From Bacillota bacterium (GTDB lineage: Bacteria > Bacillota > Clostridia > Lachnospirales > Lachnospiraceae), in contig JAEWJZ010000018.1 of the NCBI GenBank assembly GCA_023386315.1, forward strand, positions 343,747 through 407,746: DNA of 64,000 nt, in the 5' to 3' direction. The notes below the pieces were generated by a model. The model was not told where the DNA came from. It saw only the letters and a list, made by a program, of their open reading frames with translations, and did no database searches. Every line of letters starts with the position of its first letter. Position 1 is the first letter of the stretch. Shown here in pieces: positions 24,679 through 31,829 of this stretch. Made by a program: the position numbers and the translations under genes.

Positions 24679-26205
24679 TTATTCCCTCGTCTGCTCCTGC
24701 AATATTATATCAATCTCATCTGCCAGTTCCCTGGCAAGGAGACTGTAATCTCCATATCTTTTCTTTCTCATATCTCCTGCAAGCCCGTGAAGCCACACCC
24801 CCAGGGCTGCCGCATCCGGCCCCTCCAGTCCCATTGCCAGAAGGCCTGCCAGGATTCCTGTCAGAACATCCCCTGCTCCAGCCTTTGCCATGGAACTGTT
24901 CCCGCTGCTGTTCACATAGGTTCTCTGATCATTAAGCGCCGCAACAGTTACTGCATCCTTTAATATACAGGTGATGCCGAACCGGTCCGCATATTCCCTT
25001 GCTGTCTGTATGAGATGTTTTTTTATTAATTCCACCGCGCTTCCGGTCAGTCTTGCCATCTCTCCCAGATGAGGAGTAATGATGATGTTATCTGTGTAAT
25101 AACCGGTGAGCTCCGGATAAGAGGCAATGGTATTGAGCCCGTCTGCATCCACAATCACCGGAGCGTAGGCATTTACAAGAACGGATTCCACCAGATTTCT
25201 CACATATCCTGCCTGCCCAAGTCCAGGGCCCAGGACAATCACACTGGCCCACTCACACTGTTCAATCAAAAGCTGCTCAAAATTCTCCGTCTTTTTTTCT
25301 GCGTCTGATGAATGATAGGTAACAATAACGGCCTCAGGAAGTTCTGTCTGTAAAATCTCCCTGTTTTCTTCCACTGTAAAAATTTTAACAAGACCGGCTC
25401 CTGTACGGTATGCTGCAAGTGCACTTAAAAATGCCGCACCGCTCATATTTTTAGAACCGGCTACCAGAAGCACTTTGCCAAAACTCCCCTTATTGGAATA
25501 GGCGGGCCGTTTTGGTATCAGCGCCGTATCTCCCTTATGAAAGGTAAAATATTCTGTTTTTACATGATTTATGCTTTCGGGAGGAAAACCGATATCAGCC
25601 ACAATGACTCTACCGCTGTATTCCTTTCCAGGGTATAGCATGGTGCCAAGCTTTTCATAGCCAAATGTAACAGTTAAGTCTGCCGGGATGGCAGCCCCCA
25701 TAATCTGGCCTGTATCAGAATGAATGCCGGTTGGAATATCCACTGCAATTGTAAATCCCGGTCTGCACCCGGTTATGGATTTCATGATTTCCAGATGACC
25801 TCCGAGAATCTCCCGGTCCAGACCTGCGCCAAACAGCGCATCAATCAACAGGCTGCATTCTCCAGGTTTAAAATTGTATCCTTCCATCACATCTACTCCT
25901 GTTTTTTCTGCAATGGAAAGCTGGGTTAAATATTCACTGCTCCCTTTCTCCTTTTTGCCAGCCAGAATAACCAGAACTTTATAACCGCTTATATGAAGCA
26001 TTCTGGCAGCTGCGATTCCGTCAGCTCCGTTGTTGCCGCTGCCGCACAGCACCCAGACCGGATCCGTCTGTTTTACATGATTTACGGCTTCTTTAAAAAC
26101 AGCCAGGGCTGCCCGCTCCATCAGTACCAGTGAGGGGATCCCAATCTGTTCTATGGTATATTGGTCCACCCGTTTCATCTGTTCTCCCGTTACCAGATAT
26201 CTCAT
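24679..26205 (-). CDS. nnr: Bifunctional NAD(P)H-hydrate epimerase / ADP-dependent dehydratase
   Basis: This metabolite-repair enzyme restores damaged NAD(P)HX. The 508-residue fusion has an N-terminal YjeF_N epimerase (about residues 1-210, with LCGSGNNGADGIAAARML and the catalytic IDALFGAGL segment). A C-terminal ribokinase-like dehydratase (about 220-508) carries GSFGKVLLVAGSKNMSGAA and the active-site block SMAKAGAGDVLTGILAG. ATG 26205 follows AGGCGGG; the frame extends to 26235. It abuts alr and probably shares its transcript. Confidence 0.95.
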   Translation of the reverse strand: MRYLVTGEQMKRVDQYTIEQIGIPSLVLMERAALAVFKEAVNHVKQTDPVWVLCGSGNNGADGIAAARMLHISGYKVLVILAGKKEKGSSEYLTQLSIAEKTGVDVMEGYNFKPGECSLLIDALFGAGLDREILGGHLEIMKSITGCRPGFTIAVDIPTGIHSDTGQIMGAAIPADLTVTFGYEKLGTMLYPGKEYSGRVIVADIGFPPESINHVKTEYFTFHKGDTALIPKRPAYSNKGSFGKVLLVAGSKNMSGAAFLSALAAYRTGAGLVKIFTVEENREILQTELPEAVIVTYHSSDAEKKTENFEQLLIEQCEWASVIVLGPGLGQAGYVRNLVESVLVNAYAPVIVDADGLNTIASYPELTGYYTDNIIITPHLGEMARLTGSAVELIKKHLIQTAREYADRFGITCILKDAVTVAALNDQRTYVNSSGNSSMAKAGAGDVLTGILAGLLAMGLEGPDAAALGVWLHGLAGDMRKKRYGDYSLLARELADEIDIILQEQTRE

Positions 26206-26235
26206 ACTGTACCCGCCTTTCACGATAGCAAACAA

Positions 26236-26269
26236 CCGGCAGCAAAGAGGCTTTCTCTTTGACTGCCGG
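26236..26269 (-). terminator. Strong stem-loop between rex and nnr
   Basis: CCGGCAG (26236-26242) pairs with CTGCCGG (26263-26269), and inner AAAGAG/CTCTTT extends the stem. On the minus strand the tail is TTGTTTGC rather than a pure T-run, so it may terminate only partly or act as a processing or stabilising element. Confidence 0.6.
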
Positions 26270-26277
26270 CAGGCATA

Positions 26278-26955
26278 TTAACTGTTTCTTGCTGTTTGTC
26301 TGTGCTTTTCTTCTTCCGTTTTCTGATCCTGCATATTGCAGACCCGGTAAGACAGCCTCATCAGACTCTCTGATAAATGTACATTCTCCACCACAACATC
26401 ATCCGGTACGATCAAATCCGTATGAGCGAAATTCCAGATAGCCTTGATGCCTGCCCTTACAAGACGGTCTGCAATTTCCGGTGCCTTGGTCTTTGGTATG
26501 GTCAGGGCTGCAATCTGAACATCATTATCTTTTACAAACTGTTCCAGATCATCCACGCTTCGGATCTCGATTCCGCGAACAACCAGACCGATCAGACGTG
26601 GATTGATATCAAACATTCCTTTGATTAAAAAACCACGCTTTTCGAAATTTGCATAATTTGCAATCGCCTGTCCTAAATTGCCTGCGCCAATAATCACTAA
26701 ATTGTGCTGTCTGTCAATTCCTAATATCTTCGCTATCTCTGTATATAAGTATTTCACATTATATCCATAACCCTGCTGTCCGAATCCGCCAAAATTATTG
26801 AGATCCTGGCGTATCTGAGAAGCGGTCACTTTCATTCGCAAACTCAGCTCATTAGAGGATATCCGTTCCACTCCATCCTCCATAAGTTCTCCCAGATGAC
26901 GATAGTACCTGGGAAGCCTGGCAATCACTGCTTTTGAAATTTCTTTATCTGCCAC
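26278..26955 (-). CDS. rex: Redox-sensing transcriptional repressor Rex
   Basis: Rex represses fermentation and respiration genes and lets go of DNA when NADH rises. The 225-residue protein has an N-terminal winged helix (about residues 1-80, with ISSNELSLRMKVTASQIRQDLNNFGGFGQQGYGY) and a Rossmann domain with VIIGAGNLGQAIANY near residue 87. The C-terminal helix used in domain swapping is present. The start is GTG 26955 with an AAGGTGAAG site. A perfect consensus promoter lies upstream. I see no ROP-type operator (TTGTTAA-N4-TTAACAA) there, so autoregulation is not supported. Confidence 0.96.
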   Translation of the reverse strand: MADKEISKAVIARLPRYYRHLGELMEDGVERISSNELSLRMKVTASQIRQDLNNFGGFGQQGYGYNVKYLYTEIAKILGIDRQHNLVIIGAGNLGQAIANYANFEKRGFLIKGMFDINPRLIGLVVRGIEIRSVDDLEQFVKDNDVQIAALTIPKTKAPEIADRLVRAGIKAIWNFAHTDLIVPDDVVVENVHLSESLMRLSYRVCNMQDQKTEEEKHRQTARNS

Positions 26956-26992
26956 ATCTTCACCTTCTTTTACTTAGAATTAAACTAACACC

Positions 26993-27021
26993 ATTATAAC
27001 TGCGTGATAAAATAATGTCAA
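26993..27021 (-). promoter_or_regulatory. Consensus sigma-A promoter of rex
   Basis: Minus strand TTGACA (27016-27021), exactly 17 bases, TATAAT (26993-26998): a full consensus match. Confidence 0.9.
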
Positions 27022-27042
27022 ACGAGTTTTACGATTGTATCC

Positions 27043-27071
27043 TTGAAAAATAAATGGACCTATATTATACT
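27043..27071 (+). promoter_or_regulatory. Sigma-A promoter of the ABC-F gene
   Basis: TTGAAA (27043-27048), 17 bases, TATACT (27066-27071), divergent from the rex promoter. AGGAGG precedes the ATG at 27110. Confidence 0.8.
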
Positions 27072-27109
27072 GGTACTATTGTCCCATTTTATTCAGGAGG
27101 AAAGAAACC

Positions 27110-29023
27110 ATGATTCTCTCATGCAGCAATATCAGCAAAGCATTTGGCACTAACGAAGTGATTAAACACGCTTCCTTTCATATAGAAGACCATGAGAAAG
27201 CCGCCATTGTAGGAATAAACGGAGCCGGCAAATCCACTCTGTTAAAGATGATTATCGGTGAACTTGCGGCCGATGAAGGAGAGGTGGTCATATCCAAGGG
27301 GAAAACCTTAGGCTATTTATCACAGCACCAGGATTTATCCGGAGACCGGACCGTCTATGAAGAAGTTCTGGAAGTAAAACGTCCGCTTATGGATATGGAA
27401 GCAAAGATCCGTAAGCTGGAGATAGATATGAAACACGCCGCCGGTGATAAGCTGGAGGAGATGCTCACCGTTTACAGCCGTCTAAACCATGATTTTGAGC
27501 TTTTAAACGGTTACGCCTATCAAAGTGAAGTCACCGGTGTATTAAAGGGTCTGGGCTTTACAGAAGACGAATTTCAAAAGCCGGTATCCGCTCTCTCCGG
27601 GGGACAGAAGACCCGTGTTGCCTTAGGACGTCTTCTTCTTACAAAGCCGGATATCATCCTGCTTGATGAACCTACCAATCATCTGGATATGGATTCCATC
27701 GCCTGGCTGGAGGGATACTTAATTAATTATGACGGAAGCGTAATAATCGTGGCCCATGACCGGTACTTTTTAAACCGGGTGGTTACTAAGATTATTGAGC
27801 TGGACAACGGCATTTTATCCGTATACCAGGGAAACTATACGGAATACAGCGGGAAAAGGGCCATGATCCGGGAGGCAAAGATGAAGGCCTACTTAAATCA
27901 GCAGCAGGAAATTAAACATCAGGAGGAAGTCATTGCTAAATTAAAATCTTTTAACAGGGAAAAATCCATACGCCGGGCAGAAAGCCGTGAAAAGATGCTT
28001 GATAAGATCGAACTGTTAGAGAAGCCTGCCGAAGTCAATGATGAGATGCGTATTCAGCTGGAGCCTAATGTAATCAGCGGAAATGATGTTTTGACAGTCA
28101 GGGACTTAAAAAAGTCCTTTGGAGATAATCTCCTGTTTGACCATATCGGGTTTGAAATCAAACGCGGAGAACGGGTTGCCATTATCGGCGGCAACGGAAC
28201 CGGAAAAACTACGATCTTAAAGATATTAAACGGAATACTGGCACCCGATCAGGGAGAGGTTTCCTTAGGCTCCAAGGTACATATCGGCTATTATGACCAG
28301 GAGCACCAGGTGCTTCATATGGAGAAGACTTTATTTGATGAGCTTCAGGATACCTATCCATTCATGAATAACACCCAGATCCGCAACATACTGGCTGCCT
28401 TTCTCTTTACAGGAGATGACGTATACAAGCGTATCAAGGATTTAAGCGGAGGCGAACGGGGACGTGTATCGCTTGCAAAGCTTATGCTCTCCGAAGCCAA
28501 TTTTCTAATCCTTGACGAGCCGACCAACCATTTAGACATAACATCTAAGGAGATACTGGAAGGTGCTCTTGTCAATTACACCGGTACTGTTCTATATGTA
28601 TCTCACGACCGTTATTTTATCAATAAAACTGCCACACGGATTCTGGATCTGACAAGCCAGATACTTGTTAATTACATTGGAAATTATGACTATTATCTGG
28701 AAAAGAAAGATCTCATGACAAGTCTGCTGAATCCACCGGCAGACACTGCCCCTGTGACCAGTGAAGAAGCATCCGGGATAAAGCTTGACTGGAAAGCCCA
28801 GAAGGAAGAACAGGCTAAGATCCGCAAACGCCAGAATGAGCTTAAGAAAACGGAAGAAGAAATCCACAGGCTGGAAACCAGAGACAGGGAAATCGATGAT
28901 CTGCTTGTAAAGGAAGAGATTTTCACAGATGTTCCAAAACTAATGGAATTAAATCAGGAAAAAGAAACGATCAGCAAACGTCTGGAGGAACTTTACGAAC
29001 TGTGGGGCGAACTGGCTGAATAA
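27110..29023 (+). CDS. ABC-F family ATPase (YdiF/Uup-like)
   Basis: ABC-F proteins are soluble twin ATPases that act on ribosomes. The 637-residue protein has a first cassette (Walker A GINGAGKST near residue 36, signature LSGGQK near 163), the linker arm (about 240-320), and a second cassette (GGNGTGKTT near 361, LSGGERG near 447). A charged C-terminal coiled coil covers about 550-637. There are no membrane helices. The overall form fits the YdiF/Uup group, which is housekeeping or poorly defined. The sequence alone does not support antibiotic resistance. Confidence 0.93.
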   Translation: MILSCSNISKAFGTNEVIKHASFHIEDHEKAAIVGINGAGKSTLLKMIIGELAADEGEVVISKGKTLGYLSQHQDLSGDRTVYEEVLEVKRPLMDMEAKIRKLEIDMKHAAGDKLEEMLTVYSRLNHDFELLNGYAYQSEVTGVLKGLGFTEDEFQKPVSALSGGQKTRVALGRLLLTKPDIILLDEPTNHLDMDSIAWLEGYLINYDGSVIIVAHDRYFLNRVVTKIIELDNGILSVYQGNYTEYSGKRAMIREAKMKAYLNQQQEIKHQEEVIAKLKSFNREKSIRRAESREKMLDKIELLEKPAEVNDEMRIQLEPNVISGNDVLTVRDLKKSFGDNLLFDHIGFEIKRGERVAIIGGNGTGKTTILKILNGILAPDQGEVSLGSKVHIGYYDQEHQVLHMEKTLFDELQDTYPFMNNTQIRNILAAFLFTGDDVYKRIKDLSGGERGRVSLAKLMLSEANFLILDEPTNHLDITSKEILEGALVNYTGTVLYVSHDRYFINKTATRILDLTSQILVNYIGNYDYYLEKKDLMTSLLNPPADTAPVTSEEASGIKLDWKAQKEEQAKIRKRQNELKKTEEEIHRLETRDREIDDLLVKEEIFTDVPKLMELNQEKETISKRLEELYELWGELAE

Positions 29024-29065
29024 AATAACGGGAAAGCTGCTAAAGTGAGCTTTCCCGTTATTTTA
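29021..29065. terminator. Bidirectional terminator containing both stop codons
   Basis: An 18-base perfect inverted repeat (29021-29038 with 29048-29065, core ATAACGGGAAAGCT) has a nine-base loop. The left edge includes the TAA of the ABC-F gene, and the right edge includes the TAA of the convergent nitroreductase. TTTTATTT-type tails follow on both strands. Confidence 0.9.
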
Positions 29066-29803
29066 TTTATCATTTAAAAACTTTTGGTCCTTCATCGTCG
29101 GATAGACTTCCGGGAAATAAACATTCTGATAGATTCCTGAGGTATATTTACTCCAGTTCCCCTCCTGCTCGCGGCCCACATCTCTTAAGTATTCTTCCAT
29201 CTCCATATCGTACCGGTCTATGGCTTCTTTCAATCCCTCTTTGTGGTAAGCTTCATCGTGACGGAATGTTGAAAATGGAAGTCTCGGTTTTTTATGAGAT
29301 CTGTCTTTTGGGTATCCCACTGCCAGCCCCACTGCCGGATAGGTATAGGACGGCAGATTTAAAAGCTTTATCAATTCTCCGGGATTTTTCCGGATTCCGC
29401 CAATCGGTACAATACCAAGTCTCATGGACTCTGCAGCTATTATTGCTGCCCCCATTGAAAGCCCTGCGTCAAAGGTACCAGCCATAGTTCCTTCAACACT
29501 CTCATGTATCACCTGAGTAAGCCCATTTTTCTCAGCTGCAAGGCTGGTCTTGTAAAAATCCAGTATGAAAAGCAGAAATACCGGAGCATCCTCCACCCAT
29601 TTCTGACCACCGGCCAGTTGTGCAATCTTTGCCTTTTTCTCCTTATCTCTAATTACAATAACCGAACTCTGCTGGGCGTTAATAGAATTAGGCATTGCCT
29701 GGGCAGCTCTTAAGATCTCATCAATCACAGAGTCCTCCAGGTCTTTGTCAAGAAAACTTCGAATCGATCTATGATCTTTAATTATATTTATTGTCTCATT
29801 CAT
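29063..29803 (-). CDS. NfsA-like nitroreductase
   Basis: The 246-residue flavoprotein starts with INIIKDHRSIRSFLDKDL, has AAQAMPNSINAQQSSVIVI near residue 42, the middle GLSMGAAIIAAESMRLGIVPIGGIRKNP block, and the AVGLAVGYPKDRSHKKPRLP loop. These are typical of NADPH-dependent FMN oxidoreductases of the NfsA/FRP group. Substrate unknown. ATG 29803 follows AAAGGAG; the longer frame to 29890 would run into the promoter. The promoter is strong, with a palindrome between it and the gene, hinting at regulated, perhaps stress-inducible, expression. Confidence 0.88.
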   Translation of the reverse strand: MNETINIIKDHRSIRSFLDKDLEDSVIDEILRAAQAMPNSINAQQSSVIVIRDKEKKAKIAQLAGGQKWVEDAPVFLLFILDFYKTSLAAEKNGLTQVIHESVEGTMAGTFDAGLSMGAAIIAAESMRLGIVPIGGIRKNPGELIKLLNLPSYTYPAVGLAVGYPKDRSHKKPRLPFSTFRHDEAYHKEGLKEAIDRYDMEMEEYLRDVGREQEGNWSKYTSGIYQNVYFPEVYPTMKDQKFLNDK

Positions 29804-29837
29804 AATCGTCGCTCCTTTTTTAATATTGTTAAATTTA

Positions 29838-29886
29838 ATTTTATAAAATATAGTTTTATAATATTGTATAATTCGCCATTTGTCAA
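29838..29886 (-). promoter_or_regulatory. Promoter and possible operator of the NfsA-like gene
   Basis: On the minus strand TTGACA (29881-29886), 17 bases, TATTAT (29858-29863). Just downstream is the 12-base palindrome ATTTTATAAAAT (29838-29849), with a related TTTTATAA copy at the -10 side. The arrangement fits an operator over the start site, but the repressor is unknown. Confidence 0.7.
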
Positions 29887-29902
29887 CCATTATTTGAATA
29901 TA

Positions 29903-29972
29903 ATAAAAAAACAGCGCCGAGTAAGTATAATCCCTGAAGCAGGCTCATAACCTGACTGCCTGAGGGATTATA
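29903..29972 (-). terminator. Likely terminator after the cell-wall-binding protein gene
   Basis: TATAATCCCT (29926-29935) pairs perfectly with AGGGATTATA (29963-29972), and inner AGCAGG/GCCTG-type pairs extend the stem. On the minus strand the T-run (seven T) comes about 13 bases after the stem, which is later than ideal. Confidence 0.6.
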
Positions 29973-29978
29973 TCTGTC

Positions 29979-31058
29979 TCAACTCTGTCCGTATAATATC
30001 TTTTTTAAAATCCGGGTCACTTCCGGTGCTGACGCCTCCATCTCTGACCTTGTTGAAGCACTTCCCAAATATGCTGCAGCCAGCTTTCCGAAATAAAATT
30101 TCATATCGTCCGAATAATAATCAGGTATAGAAACATATTCCTCCACCAATGCTTTACTCATTGATAAATCTGTGGCTTCCTGGTTTTTTCCGTCATAGCA
30201 GCCATATTCATACCCGATAAATTCACAAAATGCATCCGTGAGTTCGGAAGGATTGCAGATTTTTATTTTTTTATAGGTGGTATCAAGCGTATGACAGACA
30301 TAATAAACTCCGCTTCCGGTATTGGGAGCAGAAAAATAACGCTTGTCCGGATAATATAGAATCTCCCAGCCTTTGTCTGTAAAACGCTTTACCCAGTCTC
30401 TCGGCAGATTCTTGGACGCCTCTGTAAAAGCCTCCTTTACCTCAGCAGATACCGTAGAACTGTTTTTTTTGCTTTCAATTACTATATCAAAATCTCTGTT
30501 TCTGTTACCAGTTTCATCCATATAAGAAAGGCCTACATACTGATTGGCAGCCATCTGCCCGTTATCAAAGAAATAATACCGTCCTCCTGTAACATACTTA
30601 TAACCGGAAGAAGCCATCTCTCCTTTTGTGGAAAACCAGTACCAGCTTCCGTCCTGATCCTGAAACCAGCCTTTTTGTGCAGTTCCATCCTCATTATAAT
30701 AATGCCATTTTTCCTCTTCGTCATTATAACACCAGCCTAGCTGCAGTTCTCCGGTTTCTGAAAACAGATAATCCATACCACGGATTCTTGTCCAGTCCGT
30801 ACTCATATAACCATCAAAGCCGAAATAATACCAGCTTCCGTTAATCATCTCCCAGCAGTTCTTTTTATAGGTCCCATCCTCTTTTAAAAATTTCCAGCCT
30901 CCGGAATCTTCCTTCCACTGCCAGTCCTCAGAGGCTTCCTGCTGATTACAGGCGCTGCTTTGCTCCTGCCCGTTTTCTTCTGCAGCCATGGAACTCGTCA
31001 CGGTTCCCATACTCAGGATGATTCCTGCTGAAATAACTGTTAACCATCTTTTCCTCAA
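29979..31058 (-). CDS. Secreted cell-wall-binding-repeat protein with a degenerate lethal-factor-like C-terminal domain
   Basis: The 359-residue product has a signal peptide (MRKRW, then a hydrophobic run to about residue 25 ending SSMAA). A region of about 140 residues (45-185) holds tandem aromatic/Gly repeats of the CW_binding type (units such as GSWYYFGFDGYMSTDW and GSWYWFSTKGEMASSGY) that bind choline or cell-wall polymers. The C-terminal 170 residues resemble, by my reading, the ATLF/anthrax-lethal-factor-like metalloprotease fold found in some clostridial surface proteins. However, the expected HExxH is replaced by DAFCEFIGYEYG, so it is probably inactive or something else. The start is TTG 31058 with GGAG upstream. 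Confidence 0.72.
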   Translation of the reverse strand: MRKRWLTVISAGIILSMGTVTSSMAAEENGQEQSSACNQQEASEDWQWKEDSGGWKFLKEDGTYKKNCWEMINGSWYYFGFDGYMSTDWTRIRGMDYLFSETGELQLGWCYNDEEEKWHYYNEDGTAQKGWFQDQDGSWYWFSTKGEMASSGYKYVTGGRYYFFDNGQMAANQYVGLSYMDETGNRNRDFDIVIESKKNSSTVSAEVKEAFTEASKNLPRDWVKRFTDKGWEILYYPDKRYFSAPNTGSGVYYVCHTLDTTYKKIKICNPSELTDAFCEFIGYEYGCYDGKNQEATDLSMSKALVEEYVSIPDYYSDDMKFYFGKLAAAYLGSASTRSEMEASAPEVTRILKKILYGQS

Positions 31059-31248
31059 GAATACTCAGCACTCCTTCCACGCCGTCCGCAAATCTGCAAT
31101 CTATTAAAAGTTTACTATATTTTCAGCAAAATGTACAGTTTACAATATCTGAACTTTTTGTGAAGTTTTCCCAAACTTTTCTTCCCATTCTTTCAGTTTT
31201 GGGATATAATGAAAATCAGTATGTTTTTTCAGAAAGAGAGGTTTCCCC

Positions 31249-31482
31249 ATGAAATGGAAACGCACCCTGGCAGTTATCGGTCTGGTACTGATCTGCTCCC
31301 TGTATGTGATTGCGTTTATATCTGCATTTTCTCATAGTCCGGAATCTAAAAAATGGCTGATGGCAGCAATTTATTCCACTGTTGTTATTCCTGTATTTTT
31401 ATATGCCGCACAGCTAGTTGTCCGAATTATAAGACCGGATGATAAACACAACGATACCGATACAACAAACAAAGAACAATAA
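31249..31482 (+). CDS. Small two-helix membrane protein, function unknown
   Basis: The 77-residue protein has a basic MKWKR start, two hydrophobic helices (about residues 6-27 and 37-60) and a hydrophilic tail of Asp, Asn and Thr (about 61-77). GAGAGG lies eight bases upstream of the ATG and a TATAAT box lies in the preceding gap, with no good -35. It is divergent from the cell-wall-binding gene. No family recognised. Confidence 0.7.
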   Translation: MKWKRTLAVIGLVLICSLYVIAFISAFSHSPESKKWLMAAIYSTVVIPVFLYAAQLVVRIIRPDDKHNDTDTTNKEQ

Positions 31483-31509
31483 AATAATTGGGTATCATTT
31501 AGAAATCAC

Positions 31510-31538
31510 TTGAATTTAGATAGGGAATTGACTATAAT
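31510..31538 (+). promoter_or_regulatory. Sigma-A promoter of a candidate antisense RNA
   Basis: TTGAAT (31510-31515), 17 bases, TATAAT (31533-31538). A terminator follows about 100 bases later with no ORF between. Confidence 0.8.
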
Positions 31539-31544
31539 AGAGAT

Positions 31545-31640
31545 ATAAAAAAGAACAACCACCTCACACAAGAGGTTGGCCTTTATTGAACAGACAGAAC
31601 CACCACCCAATACCGGTCAAAGTATACAAGGGTGGTTTTT
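31545..31640 (+). ncRNA. Candidate antitoxin RNA of a type I toxin-antitoxin pair
   Basis: The RNA would start about seven bases after the TATAAT. It contains a 5' hairpin (ACCTC/GAGGT within 31559-31578) and ends at a terminator (CCACCC 31603-31608 with GGGTGG 31630-31635, then five T). It converges on a minus-strand frame (31673-31753) for a holin-like toxin peptide. That mRNA's likely terminator, on the minus strand at about 31547-31580, lies inside this RNA. The 3' UTR of the toxin message would therefore be antisense to nearly the whole RNA, the TxpA/RatA-type layout. No RNA family is recognised. Confidence 0.6.
31547..31580 (-). terminator. Likely terminator of the toxin (and purA) message
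   Basis: On the minus strand CCAACCTC and GAGGTGGTTG form a short stem around TTGTGT, followed by TTCTTTTTTATA. The stem is imperfect (alternative registers) but the T-run is good. Confidence 0.6.
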
Positions 31641-31672
31641 CTGTACCCATTTCTGGGATTTAGAGAAAAACT

Positions 31673-31753
31673 TTACTTACGATTATTATAAATAAAGGTA
31701 AGCAATGCAACAATGAACATACCAAAAGCCATAAGGTCAATTTTACCAGACAT
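31673..31753 (-). CDS. Candidate 26-residue holin-like type I toxin peptide
   Basis: From ATG 31753 the frame encodes a 26-residue peptide: a polar start (MSGKID), one hydrophobic helix LMAFGMFIVALLTFI, and the basic polar end YNNRK. The core looks like the ALLTYI-type core I recall from the Bacillus BsrE/TxpA group of holin-like toxins. It starts 77 bases after the purA stop. The frame stays open upstream into the 3' end of purA without another usual start. Weak point: no Shine-Dalgarno sequence is visible before the ATG, and I found no dedicated promoter. It could be silent, decayed or translated poorly. Confidence 0.5.
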   Translation of the reverse strand: MSGKIDLMAFGMFIVALLTFIYNNRK

Positions 31754-31829
31754 AAAAATAAGCAGAGACAGTAAGAATATTAATTCTACTGCTCTGCTCA
31801 GCGTAATAGTGGGAAAGCTGCAAATGATC

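Noticed and set aside
26956..26992. Rex operator upstream of rex
   Set aside because: Only a weak GTTAGTTTAATTCTAA-like match, not the TTGTTAA-N4-TTAACAA palindrome.
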